Below, in pieces: positions 46,925-58,244 of a stretch of DNA of 64,000 nucleotides; the first letter of the stretch is position 1, and every line of letters starts with the position of its first letter. A program made the translations under genes and the position numbers. A model generated the notes under the pieces. That model was given only the letters and a program-made list of their open reading frames with translations. It had not been told where the DNA came from and made no database searches. Source of the DNA: Gordionus sp. m RMFG-2023 (Eukaryota; Nematomorpha; Gordioida; Chordodea; Parachordodidae); contig NC_088779.1 in assembly GCF_954871325.1 (NCBI RefSeq), positions 2,110,846-2,174,845 of the forward strand. Direction: 5' to 3'.

Positions 46925-47655
46925 TAAAATCCTTTGTTCTTTCTTTCTTTCTCTTTCTCTTTCTATTAATACAATTATTCATTTTTTTTAAAAAAATATT
47001 TTGATTTTATTTTTCCCATTTTTTTCTTTCTAATTTAATCATTTATATAAAACATCTCCAAAAAAAAAACTAAAAATCAAAATAAGAAGATGGAGATATA
47101 AAAAATAAGAAGAATTCAATTAGAGGGATGAATGATAAATCAATAATGATTAGTGCTTATGAGAAGAAGTAGGAATTAATCCCTCTTTTTTTCAAGATAA
47201 ATATCGCAATAATTTTATTTTTATTTAATTATTTATCATTAAAAAATCTTTTTAAATTTGAAGAAGCATAACTTTTCTAAGATTTAAATTTATATAAATA
47301 AAAAATTATTTTAATTTTGCCCCTTTTTAAATTTTGAAGATTCATTTTAATAAAAACCGTAGACGTTACTCGAAGAAGTAATGGCGCTACTTTCTTAGGA
47401 TTACTCTAGAAAATAAAAAAAACCTCCCAAATAATTATACGTCTAGCGTAAAGATGTAATAGGATTCTTAGCAAAAAAAAATCTGAGTTTTTAGCAAGAG
47501 TCTACACAACTTAAATCATTGAAAGACTTGATGTACGCTGTAAATGTACGTTAAGCCTAGTTATCTACATGGTAAATATCAGATATTTCCGCTAACTTAC
47601 AAAGCCACCCTCTTAATTTGCATTTATATTTTAGATATGAATTTTTTTTTAATAT
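46925..47655. other. AT-rich spacer
   Basis: Short CTTT tract at 46935-46965. No gene, RNA or interspersed repeat was recognised. Confidence 0.35.
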
Positions 47656-47659
47656 ATAT

Positions 47660-48135
47660 ATGTTAGCGCCAATGTGATTTTTCCGGCAAGGCGTTATTTT
47701 TTTTTCAACTTTTAAATCAGGTTTTAAGGCGGGTTTTTAAAAACGGAAATGCATGCCTTTCATGTTTGGAATACACACCTACCCTACAAATTTCGGAACA
47801 ATTTTTACGCGAACTTTTAAACTTAATATAATAATTTATTATTAAGAATTTTCCGCCATATTTTTTTATATATATAAATTTTAAAACTGACTCAAAGGTT
47901 AGCGGAAAGATTGTTTACCAGAGTTGTTAAAAGATACTTTTTAAATGGATCTAGATACAAATACATCGTCTAAAATAATATCTAGATACAGATATTTTAA
48001 TCAAAAATCTATCTAGATGCAGATACAGATATCACATTTTTATATCTAGACAAAGGATCTAGATACTTTTATCTAGATCCTTTAACAACTCTGTTGTTTA
48101 CAAATTCGGATAGGTATTCCAAACACGACATGGCA
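47660..48135. mobile_element. Palindromic repeat, GTTTGGAATAC family, split by a hAT-type MITE
   Basis: Left arm CATGTTTGGAATACACACC (47760) and CAAATTTCGG; right arm AAATTCGGATAGG and TATTCCAAACACGACATG (48102-48133). These arms are mirror images. The 175-bp MITE at 47919-48093 sits between them, so this older element was the target of the younger one. Confidence 0.7.
47919..48093. mobile_element. hAT-type MITE, CAGAGTTGTTAAA family, perfect target duplication
   Basis: Ends CAGAGTTGTTAAAAGATAC and ATCCTTTAACAACTCTG. The 8-mer TTGTTTAC flanks both sides (47911-47918 and 48094-48101). The interior repeats words such as ATCTAGATAC. CAGNG ends with an 8-bp duplication are the hallmark of hAT elements. 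Confidence 0.93.
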
Positions 48136-48139
48136 GAAT

Positions 48140-49180
48140 TGTCTGAAATTCCTAGGGTATAGAATGTTCTAGAATGCTGGAGATGCGAACCAAGGGAAAA
48201 TAAGTATCTCCAAAAATAAATAACAGCGCTATATTAATGATTTTAAAATGTTAAAAATATGTTTAAAAAAAAAGACATGAACCTATGAAAAGCATAGTAC
48301 TGGATTTATTTTTATTTTTTAAAAATATTTTTTTTTTCCATTATTTTCTTTTCATTCTATTCCAAACTTTTTTCTTCTTCTTTTCTTTCGTAAAGTTTTT
48401 TACAAATTTTTGACAATTTTTTCAATTTTGAAAGATAAAAATAAAAATATAAACCCTTAGCGTCTTTTAATGCCCGATATTTTTTTTATCACGTGATCAT
48501 CAACATGCACAAAATGAGACATATGAGAAAAAAAAAATGGCGTCAATATGGCTAATTTCTAAAGCTAAAATGGCGAAATTTATCCCTCCTACTATATAAT
48601 TGGTCAACTCAACAGGTATCACGTGGCTCAAAAAAAGAAAGGAAAGGATCACGTTGATTCGTAACTTTATAACGCGTTAATCGTTTTTTCCTTTTCTTTT
48701 TTTTAAAATCTGTGTCCAAAATATCGAAAGATTAAATTCGCAAACTTTCTAAACTTTGATGAAAAATAAATAAATAAGCTATTTTAGATATAAAAACAAA
48801 AACATGTCCAAAACTTAATTCTAGAAAATTTTATAAATTTAATATAAAAAAAATTAACACAATTATTTCGTTAAATTTTGTGAAAGTTTTGAACATAGCC
48901 TTAAATAAGATTTTTGATAAGTTAAAAGATTATTATGAATCTTGAAATTCCTCAAGAGTAGTTCATTTTATATATATATTTACATATATATAAATCCGGT
49001 ATCCGGCCCGAACCCGGCCCGGGCCTATTTTTTTAAAAGAAAATCGGGTTCGGGTTTGGTCGGGCCGAATATTTTTTTATAAAATTCGGGCCCGGTCGAT
49101 ACGGATCTTTTTAAAAATATTTATATTGTATCTAAATTTATCTAATACTGTTATTTTTTTGAAAGTTTTTTTCTATTAAG
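48140..49180. other. Spacer with a CCGGGCC-rich element piece
   Basis: At 48985-49115, CCGGCCCGAACCCGGCCCGG and TCGGGCCGAATATT belong to the CCGGGCC-rich family. The remainder is AT-rich. No gene. Confidence 0.45.
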
Positions 49181-49185
49181 CAATG

Positions 49186-49250
49186 GTGTCACTAGTCTTT
49201 ACAATCTCAGGGGAGCTAGCTGGCTCAGGAAAAAAAATTTTTATAAATTA
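49186..49250. mobile_element. Fragment of the GGCGTCACTA element family
   Basis: CAATGGTGTCACTAG and CTTTACAATCTCAGGGG match the left end at 30690 and the fragment at 62813. Confidence 0.5.
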
Positions 49251-49580
49251 TTTTTCACAATTTACTTTTCTTCAGTTTTTTTGAAGCTAACAATTTTTTT
49301 ATCTTTTTAGTTTTAAAAAAAAGAATCTTAGTAATTTTTTTTTTTAAAAAAAAATCTGTTTTTTCGATAAAATAAAGACAAATTGTCAATAATTTCAATA
49401 AATTTTTTTAAAATAGTAAAAAAAAAAAAAAATTCCCCCCTTCACACTTATTTTACATTTGATTTGTCTTATTTTTCTTCGGTATTTTTAAATTATATTT
49501 TAATTACACGTAAAATAGGTGAATTATTCCACAAATTATTTACTTGGGATACGCCACGAAACCTTTCTTGATTCCTAATC

Positions 49581-49718
49581 GGAAGGAAGGAAGGAAGGAA
49601 GGAAGGAAGGAAGGAAGGAAGGAAGGAAGGAAGGAAGGAAGGAAGGAAGGAAGGAAGGAAGGAAGGAAGGAAGGAAAGAAGGAAGGAAGGAAGGAAGGAA
49701 GGAAGGAATGAATGAATG
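49581..49718. repeat. GGAA tetranucleotide microsatellite
   Basis: About 31 GGAA units, one interrupted, changing to ATGA at the end. Confidence 0.97.
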
Positions 49719-49734
49719 TATTGTTATTATGGGT

Positions 49735-49825
49735 AGTTTTGTTAAATGGCTCATTTAAAAACGGCTAACTCGATATTTTGATTTCGCTAACAGATGTCTA
49801 GACCCCTGTGCCAACTACGAGCTAT
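49735..49825. mobile_element. Left half of a TAGTGTTGTTAAA foldback MITE
   Basis: TAGTTTTGTTAAATGGCTC, ACGGCTAACTCGATATTTT and ACAGATGTCTAGACC follow the family order; no right half is seen. Confidence 0.6.
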
Positions 49826-50120
49826 TGAATTTCGTTATTGTGTATTGCTTCATTTTTAACATATTAAATTTACTTTGTTAAGCAATAAATATAAATAATT
49901 TATTATGTCATGTTTTTATTTGAAATAATAGCATTTTTGCTAAAAAAATAAATAAATAAACTGTAATTAGTTATATATTAAAAATTGAAACTAGTAACTG
50001 TAGTTATATTTTTTAGAAATGTAACTGCCAAAAATAACTAGTTACTTAAAATAAATAAATATGTAAGTATAAATCTAAATAATATATTCAAATAAATTAT
50101 TTTTTTATTTTTAATTATGT

Positions 50121-50345
<225 letters not shown>

Positions 50346-50349
50346 AATT

Positions 50350-51080
50350 TCCCGCTGTCCAAAATACATTTTCTTTTCTTAAATTATTACGTTGCTTGGA
50401 TTACATAATTTTGTGACCAAAATTCAAGTAGTAAAACCTATTTTTTAATATTATTAATAATTCTTTACAAAATTTAGAGCACATTATATTACATATTTTT
50501 GCCCATTAAATAAAAAATTAATTTTTCTAATACACTTTCCCTTATTATTCTTATTATTATCACAATTTTCTTGACCAAAATATTAAAAAAAACTCCAAAA
50601 TTATACAGTTCTAATATAAGCTAATAGACTTGGATGGTGATGAATTAACATTAAAAATATATATTTGCAATAAGTTTTAAAATGAATATTATTTGAAAAC
50701 AACTGCTTATTTTATAAATATCATATTTGTAAAAATATTTGAGTGAAAAAAATTATTATCTAAAAAAAACCCATTTTTAGAAGTAATCATTTTATAATTT
50801 ATAAGAACCAAGTCTAACAAAAGCATGAGCACATTGGCTCAAATTTTTTTAAAAATGATCGCTTTTAACCTTAAAAAGATAACAGATTTAAGAAATCAAA
50901 AGAACAACCTTTTCCAATTTTTTAAAAAGTCAGATATTCAATTTTTTTTTCAGTCCCACCTTAAAATCTAATAATTTACCCCAACCGGAAATTTATTTTT
51001 TGTCCTGACCTGAAATTTTTATTTATAATTATATATAAATTAGACACATTTTAGTAACTGCATGTTTCGCCTGTCAACAG
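50350..51080. other. AT-rich spacer
   Basis: No credible gene or named repeat. Confidence 0.4.
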
Positions 51081-51081
51081 A

Positions 51082-51340
51082 TTGTTCTATTCCCTAATCA
51101 AGATAAGTGTTATTTCTAATTTTTCCTGGATAGAAACAGAATACAGTACGAACTCTGAGAGTCTGATCCATCATTTGTCGAGGATGACATTCTACTGGTT
51201 CGGTATGATGCAGAAATTATACCCTCCCCTTCTACCAGAATTGCTAAAAAAATGGACCCTGCCTTGGCCAAGTTTTGGAAGATCTGATAGTACAAGTAAC
51301 ATAATGTGTCAAATGTCTCCTATATTTTCCAAATAAAAAA
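51082..51340 (+). other. Coding-like relic of unknown origin
   Basis: Two overlapping plus-strand frames are open. The frame 51159-51287 reads ESDPSFVEDDILLVRYD then KKMDPALAKFWKI, acidic and protein-like, but its upstream part meets a stop. The longer frame of 84 codons from 51082 has odd composition and is probably a shadow. It may be a worn piece of a DNA transposon ORF or of a host exon; no family is recognised. Confidence 0.3.
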
Positions 51341-51354
51341 ATATATATTTCAGC

Positions 51355-51810
51355 CTCTAAGTCATCCACAGCTAATCTATGGAAACATATATATCTGTAA
51401 ATTTTATTTTGACATCATTTGTCCTAAAAGTTATAAATTTTAATATGTAACAAAATTCTTGTTTTGTTATTATATAGAAGAATTAATTAAAAACTAACTT
51501 TCTAAGAAGTCATCCAGAGCTAATCTCTGGAAACACAAACCTTCTACATTTGTTATGACATAATTTTCTTAAATAGTTATAAATTTTGATATGTAACAAG
51601 ATTTTTTGTTTTGCCCTATTATTATTATATAGAAGAATTAATTGAAAACTAACTTTCTAAGAAGTCATCCATAGCTAATCTATAAAAACATAAACCTATT
51701 ACATTTCATAATTTGTCTTAAATAATTATAAATTTTAATATGAAACAAGATTGCTTTGCCTTATTATATAGAAGAATTAATTTGAAAAACTAACTTTCTA
51801 AGAATAATTA
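51355..51810. repeat. Tandem repeat, three units of about 150 bp
   Basis: Each unit has AAGTCATCCA, GCTAATCT, GGAAACA or AAAACAT, ATAAATTTTRATATGTAAC and a TATATAGAAGAATTAATT junction. Units diverge by small indels. The array follows the coding-like relic directly. Confidence 0.85.
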
Positions 51811-52029
51811 ATATTAATTAAATATTCATATATATACATACAATATATATTTATGGAGAGAGCATCATAATGTATTCGTTTTCATTTGCAAATATAATAT
51901 ATTTTTAATTTTCGATGTAAATATAAATATTATTCCATTATTACAATACTTTTTTTTTATCGGTATATATATTTTATATATATATAAATAAATTTTGTAT
52001 AATTTTTTTTTATATATATTAATTAATGA

Positions 52030-52138
52030 GTTATATGACGATGCGCAAAGTGACTTATAATGTAACTAGTTACTTTTGAAATGTAACGAGCAACTGTAAC
52101 TAGTTAAGCTACAAAAGTTAAATATTTTCCAACACTAG
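52030..52138 (-). mobile_element. GTAACTAGTTAC-type element end
   Basis: The minus strand from 52138 reads TAGTGTTGGAAAATATTT, then AGCTTAACTAGTTACAG and AAGTAACTAGTTACA. This resembles a common hAT-type end. Related GTAACT words at 49960-50060 may be the other side, with the AAAG array and the tandem repeat inside. Confidence 0.5.
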
Positions 52139-52139
52139 T

Positions 52140-52935
52140 AATAAGAAGCAAATTTTTTAAGAAATATAATAATTATATAGTATTTTTTTTTATTTAAAAA
52201 TTAAAAATTATAATTACGACAAAATGTCCAATCTTTTGAAAATTGACCTAAAATTTATTATCTTATAATATTATTTTGAATTTTAATAAAAAAATTGAAT
52301 TCCCTAAAAAAAAAATTTTATATTATTTATTATACTATTATTTAAATAACGATAAACGCCATCTTGCGTATAAAATATTATCAAATTTATAATATGTTAC
52401 TCTAATCATTTTTTACAATTTACACTATAAAAAAAAAATCTAATTAAACCAAATGTAAATTGTTAGTTATTTTTTATATATGATTTTTTTTTAGTCGAAA
52501 TGTCAATCATTTTAACTTTGATTCTTTTTAAAATCATTTTAACTTTGATTTTTTTAATTAAAACAAAAACGATTAAAAAAATGATTTTGGGAAAAAAAAT
52601 CATTAAAATACATAAGTGAAATACAAACTCAAAAAAAATAAATGATTTTTATCATTAAATTAATTTTTTTATGAAAAATTATTTAAAAATTAATTAATTT
52701 TTATATGAAACTTTTATAAAACCATTTTTTTTAGGGGGGGGGGGGGATTAATTTTTTTCTTATATGAAGAAATGTTTTTTTAAGATTATTAATTTTTATA
52801 TGCAAACCAATAAAAGATATAAAAAAAAATCATGACTTTTGCAATTTTTGACCTTCATTAGCGTCTTTAGTTTCGTGCCAAAGTATTTTTTTTGTCAGTG
52901 TTGACCGTGACTACAAGATATTCGATACCTAATTA
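52140..52935. other. AT-rich spacer with a 13-G run
   Basis: G run at 52734-52746 within T-rich DNA. No gene. Confidence 0.4.
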
Positions 52936-52936
52936 T

Positions 52937-53105
52937 CAGAGTTGTTAAAGGATCTAGATATAAGTAACTAGATCCTGTATTTAGATATAAAAATGTGATA
53001 TCTGTATCTAGATCGATTTTTGATTAAAATATCTGTATCTAGATATTATTTTAAACGATGTATCTGTATCTAGATCCATTTAAAAAGTATCTTTTAACAA
53101 CTCTT
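52937..53105. mobile_element. hAT-type MITE, CAGAGTTGTTAAA family
   Basis: Left CAGAGTTGTTAAAGGATC, right AAAGTATCTTTTAACAACTC. Inverted relative to the copy at 47919. Flanks CTAATTAT and CAAATTAT match at 7 of 8. Confidence 0.85.
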
Positions 53106-53363
53106 CAAATTATTCGTTATTATAAGGTAAAAAAAAACATATTTAATTTAAATTTTTGTATCTCTCCTCAGGACACAAACGCAATCACATTTTTTGTTGT
53201 TTAAATTTTTTAATAGTTTTTTAAAAAAAATATTTTTTAGATTAGTTCGTTTAACACCCAATCTTTAAAATATTTTAAAAAACAAAAAAAAAACATATTT
53301 AAATATTCTAAAATTACTTATTCACGGCCGATTTAAAGTAATATTAATTTTCCATATCATGAG

Positions 53364-53779
53364 ATGGGCTTTATGTTTAATTTTGATATTGAGCCTAGCT
53401 TATTTAATAAAATTTCGGAATATCCGAGTCTTACTTATCAAAATTTGTATCAAATGGTTGATAAATTTGATGTAAACAATGCATTAGTGACAATTTTATT
53501 ATTGATCACACTATATGGGTTATCTATTATAATAAAATTTTTGTTTCGAAAATGTACTCTGGTTGCGACCAGGGTATGTGGTAATTGGAAAAAGACACTC
53601 CAGTGTCGGCTGATTGTTGGTCGGTCTAGGAAAGTAGATTAAAGGTAGTTTTAAATGAAATCAAGAACGGCAGACCAGGAATGGTAGAAACTTTGGAATG
53701 TAATAACGATGATCGTTTGGATATTGTGGAGAGATCTGTCGTTATCCTCCGAGAATTAAGAAATAAAAGAAGTAATTAA
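53364..53779 (+). CDS. Two-exon single-pass membrane protein (119 aa)
   Basis: Exon 1 (53364-53573) starts MGFMFNFDIEPSLFNKISEY and holds a strong membrane span at residues 40-61 (LVTILLLITLYGLSIIIKFL), followed by RK. It ends AGG|GTATGT. A 56-nt intron with a CTGAT branch-like word ends in GGTCTAG. Exon 2 (53630-53779), in the same phase, reads openly for 49 residues (ESRLKVVLNEIKNGRPGMVE, then NNDDRLDIVERSVVILRELR) to TAA. GC and amino-acid mix differ from the AT-rich flanks. AATAAA occurs about 20 bases after the stop. If unspliced, the frame stops at 53642 with an unlikely basic tail. There is no cleavable signal peptide, so the short acidic N-terminus and longer charged C-terminus lie on opposite sides of a membrane. 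Family not recognised. Confidence 0.62.
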
Positions 53780-54000
53780 GATTCTATATCAGGATATAAA
53801 TAAATTGGTTATTTCGAATAGTAATGGTAATAAAGGACAAATATATGTTTAATTTATAAATTATTGTCTTGCATTAATTTTTTTATAATCTTAATAAGAT
53901 AAAAAGGCTGAATTTTGTTGGAATGTTTTTTTCAAAAGGCACAAGATTTTATGAAGGGGAGAAATCTGCCTTTTGATTTTTGAAAGTTTCTAGACTTCAA
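53780..54000. other. 3' flank of the two-exon gene
   Basis: It carries the AATAAA near 53800, then AT-rich DNA. Nothing else was seen. Confidence 0.4.
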
Positions 54001-54004
54001 TGCT

Positions 54005-54190
54005 GCACTTGATTTGATCATTATTCAGTCAGTTTAATGAAAGATACAATGACGAATCGATGAAATTTTTTAAACCAAACATCATTTTTTGCACCGATGG
54101 GAATGATATTGAGGATATCTGTGAATTTTACCATTTAAATTCAAGTCAAGTCAAGATTTTGAAAAAAATCTCTAAATTTCGAAATATTTA
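54005..54190 (+). mobile_element. Probable hAT-like transposase fragment
   Basis: The plus-strand frame reads FSQFNERYNDESMKFFKP and EDICEFYHLNSSQVKILKK, matching in style the region of ZMYM1-like or P52rIPK-like hAT transposases where RF-type helices precede the dimerisation domain. The frame is closed on both sides. Text at 54310-54400 (SSSDVDNDSEAQDSEAYDSD) is acidic and may be another piece. Confidence 0.45.
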
Positions 54191-54783
54191 TATACGGCTG
54201 ATAGTAGGGATGTAATTATTTACACGTGACCCGGATGGTTAAAGAATCTAAAGAATTGTCAGATTCTGAGAATCGTAAACTTATTTTTTATTAAAATTAA
54301 TACATTATTTAGCTTCTTCTTCTGATGTTGATAATGATTCTGAGGCACAGGATTCTGAGGCTTATGATTCAGACTGGACAAATTATTCGTTTATTTTTAC
54401 CTTATCGTTTACTTTAAAAAATTTCTGCTTTCCTTATTTTATTACCTCGGGGACTGCCAAAAGGGTGTCAAAAAATAATTAACTGTTATTTTAGGGCAAG
54501 GGGGGGGGAAGGGGGTTGTATTTTGTTTCCATCTATGAAGAAAGTTTAGGGGGCCATTGTGTCGCTAGTGTATTAGGATCATGGATCATTAAAACTTTCA
54601 AAAATATTTATAAGATTATATAGTGTAGAACTCGGAATTAGGAATATCAGAAGTTATCTTTATCAAATCAAACAAATGTAAAAATTTTCTAAATAACAAT
54701 AATTTTTGATAAGTGATGAAAATAAAAATATGTTTGATTTTGATATAAAATTAATACCATTTTTATATATAACATGTTCAATT

Positions 54784-55378
54784 CAGGAATCCGAACTGAA
54801 ACGAATATCGGTTCGGTCTAGGTTCAACTTCGGATAGAAATACTGTTCAAGATTTAGGTTCGGTTCGTAAAAAATAAAAAATATCGATTCGTTCCGAACC
54901 TCTAAAAACCGGTTTGACCACTTTTGTATACAAACATCCATTTCAAATTGTGCGTTGTGATAATTTTGATTTTATTGAGTTTCTAGTGACACTCAAGATT
55001 TGCGCCGTAGTGCCCATTCACGTCACTATCAGTAATATTGAATTTAGGATGCGCCATTTACAATATTACTATATGCAGCAAATAATGTGTATATTATCGA
55101 TTCAATTTATCTCTCTAGTCATTATTAGCCTAAATATTTTTTAGTGTTAAAATGGTAATATACAAATGCTTATAAAAATTTTGACCCCACACTGATCAGT
55201 CAAAACTGCTTGGTAATAATCTTTGAAACAATTCCAATATAAATCAATTTATACAAAAATTTTAGCGGTTCAGTTCGGTTTCGGCTAGAATTTTTTAGCT
55301 GTTTAGATTCAGATATACCGGTTAAAAGCGGTTAAAAGCGGTTTAACGGCTCGGTTCTGATTCGGGATTGGATCCCTG
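54784..55378. mobile_element. hAT-type element rich in GGTTCGG, 595 bp
   Basis: Left CAGGAATCCGAACTGAAACG, right GATTCGGGATTGGATCCCTG. Flanking 8-mers GTTCAATT and GTTTAATT match at 7 of 8. Internal GC-rich words (CGGTTCGGTC, GGTTCGGTTCG, TAAAAGCGG) flank an AT-rich core. The 76-codon frame inside is not conserved in the relative at 58245. Confidence 0.85.
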
Positions 55379-55900
55379 GTTTAATTATTTAACTAGGACC
55401 AAAAAAATCAATATGTTAATTTTACCTAATTTACCATATCAACGAGAAAAAATAAATTTACCTTTTACAATTTATCGATAATGTCTGATTTATAGCGGCA
55501 AAACTAAATACATACAGACGTTAATAATATCGAATTAAATTTAAAAATATGAGGAAAAATAAAACAGTGAAAGGGATAAAATAACAATGATTAATATTTA
55601 ATCGTATTATTAAAGTTTATTAAAATGTAAAATATAATTTTTAAATCCCATAGTAGGTTTATTATATGATTAAATTATTAACTATTTATTTAGTTTTAAA
55701 AAAGGCCTTGTTTGTAATGTAAATATTTAAAGTTAACGAATTATTGGAATTACAAATTACAACTAATAGGGTCAATTAGCCCATGGAGAGCTGAATTCAC
55801 CCCCCCCCCCTCACCACAGCCTGCCATTTTTTTTAATGAATTGTTGGCATATTTATAATAAATAAATAACTTTAATTCATTGTCAAATTCGATCTCAAAA
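55379..55900. other. AT-rich spacer with an 11-C run
   Basis: C run at 55800-55810. No gene. Confidence 0.35.
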
Positions 55901-56011
55901 GTCCCTACAGTCTGGAGGATAGGGAGATCAGATCAAGCTTGTGGGGAAGAAGCCGTATGTATGTTAGAAAAGACGAAGAGCCGCTTATTAAAAAAAATAT
56001 TGATGAGATAG
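55901..56011 (+). other. Possible terminal exon or coding fragment
   Basis: An isolated GC-richer island reads VPTVWRIGRSDQACGEEAV then MLEKTKSRLLKKILMR to TAG. AG acceptor words lie at 55900 and 55910. There is no start, partner exon or family match, so it is either the last exon of a gene whose other exons were missed or an old transposon piece. Confidence 0.25.
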
Positions 56012-56144
56012 ATGGTTAGTTCTCAAAAATAAGATGCAACTATCTCAGTATTTAAATTAATTATAAACCATTTACTTATTTATTTTTATCAAGCAGTTAA
56101 ATTAATAAATTTTATTTATGTTAATAGCATTATATAATATGTAT

Positions 56145-56745
56145 CAGAAACCTGCAGAGGTACAATTTTCAGGACCAAGCCCGGATTTTTTTCAAAATAT
56201 ATTAAATCTATTCTTTGATTTTTTTTGTAGCTAATAATGGCGATTTCAAATATTTGGTTTTAAAATATACGGCCCAACCCCGGTATATTTTAAAAGATTA
56301 AAATACGACCTGACCCTAAATCCGGTCCGGGCCTGTAGGTCCCTGGCAGTGGCGTAGCTACGTGGGTGGTTTTCGGGTTTTGACCCCTCCCAGAGCAAAA
56401 ATCTTTTTTTTTATTATATGTTCAAAAGACTTAAAAAAAATGACTCTATATAAAATAAATACCATTAATCTTTATATTTTTCTGGTTTTGATGTTTGTGG
56501 TGGAAGGATATTATAGTACTATCGAAATTATTCTGGATAGTATTATTATAAAGTCACATTGAGAATAATCTACTAAATTATAATAACATATTATTGATGC
56601 CTTTAAAAAATATATTTATTATATATTATCGAAGCTATGATTTTAGATAGGCCCATTAAAGGGGATCTGTGGGCTTCGCCCCCCCAGGCTTTTATATGTA
56701 TGGACCCCCTCTAAGGAAAATTCCTAGCTACGCCACTGGTCCCTG
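56145..56745. mobile_element. CCGGGCC-rich hAT-type element hosting a nested MITE
   Basis: Left CAGAAACCTGCAGAGGTAC, right GGGCCTGTAGGTCCCTG. Flanks ATATGTAT (56137-56144) and GTATGTAT (56746-56753) match at 7 of 8. A younger element is inserted at its right border (56347-56738). Confidence 0.7.
56347..56738. mobile_element. hAT-type MITE, CAGTGGCGTAGCTA ends, perfect target duplication
   Basis: Ends CAGTGGCGTAGCTACG and CCTAGCTACGCCACTG. The 8-mer GTCCCTGG flanks both sides (56339-56346 and 56739-56746). CAGTGGCGTAGC is a widespread hAT end. The GGCTTCGCCCCCCC word near the right end recurs at 62323. The short plus-strand frame inside is not a gene. Confidence 0.93.
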
Positions 56746-56753
56746 GTATGTAT

Positions 56754-58240
56754 ATATTTGAGGGCTAAAAATATTTTACACTTCTCTGATATTAAAAAAA
56801 AAAAATTTATGATAAAAAAATGTTGTTTTTTAATATAAAAATTCGAAATGTTTTTACACCACTTATATTAGGTGTGCCATTAAAATAAGAAAGAGTTTTT
56901 AAAAAATAATAGAATTATAACATTGTATGAAATTTTAAAAACTCTTTTTCCACATTTCAGATGGTTTCATAATCATATATCATGTTTGAATATATATTTT
57001 TTAGGAAGGCATTAATTATATCAGTAACTATAGGGGGCCAGTAGAAACAAGGTTAGTCGGATCAATCAAATTGTGCTTACAAATATGATATAATATAAAA
57101 TTTAATTTAATTTAAAATTAAATAAAATTAAAAATAAAATAAGTATAGCTATCATTTACATATTTAAATTAATTATATATGATAATGCAATGGTAATTAA
57201 GAAAAAATCGAAATCGAAATTATTAAAAATGTTACACAATTTTTTTATAATTTAAAATAATGTCATATTTTGTCAATTTTATATGTTAATAAAATATTGT
57301 CCATCATGTAAATAATGGAATAATAATATAATTTTCCTGTGGAAGACTTTAATAGAAAATAAATGAATCTACAAGCCTCGGGGTTTGGAGTTTGTTGGCG
57401 CAAAAATTTACTTTTACTAAAATCAATCTTGAGAATAAAGTATAAAATATTTTTAAAAAATTTATCAATGTATAAGGTTAGGTAGTTGCATGGGCTTATC
57501 TCATAGTTTTTTTTTTTGTAAATTCAAATGCAACAATTATTTTTCGGACCTAGGATGATTTTGACAAAAATTGCACCGACTATCCCTGGTCTCCCGAACC
57601 TGTTTTGACCCTGTCCCAAGAATTTAATTTCGAAATATTTGTTGTAACACATGAAGGGGACAGATATCTAATCCTCTGAATAGCTATCGATTTGAGAAAT
57701 TGGACGAAAGGATATTGTTCTTAAGATACTGAATGACACCTATCTATAACCAATTTCATAAATTATTTATTTACTGGACAAATTAGTTTTATTTACCGAT
57801 CAAATTAATGATCAATTTCTTTTTCTTACAAATCAAAAAAAAAAACGCTGTCAATTTTTATATTTAATACAAATATTCTACAAAAATAAATACTGAGAAT
57901 TTCGTAAAAATAATAGGTATAACTTGTTAGTAATTATTTGCCTCTAATTAGCACCCAATAAAATGGCGATGATTTTCTAAAATTGAAAATGTTATCAAGA
58001 AGAAGATCTTATATTTTTAATCAGCAAATCACCTGAAAGAACTTTAACCATAGTGCCAAAGCCGCTCTATTAATCAATTAAATATCATTTTTATCCAAGA
58101 CAACGGTTTCTAGGAACTTTAGTCTGCTAATAACCTACGATTTATGAAAAATTGCTCAATTTCAACCTGACCTAGGCCTGATGAATAAATACACTGTACG
58201 TGGAATTATCTTAAAAGATTTTAGTCTATTAGGATTTCTA
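56754..58240. other. AT-rich spacer
   Basis: No sustained frame or recognised repeat. Confidence 0.4.
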
Positions 58241-58244
58241 AGAC

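Noticed and set aside
51357-51810. CRISPR-like array (repeated units with spacers)
   Set aside because: Units are adjacent 150-bp tandem copies with divergence spread along their length, in eukaryotic DNA with introns. There are no short identical repeats with unique spacers.
54914-55144. 76-codon plus-strand frame
   Set aside because: It is the AT-rich core of a hAT-type element and is not shared by its relative at 58245.
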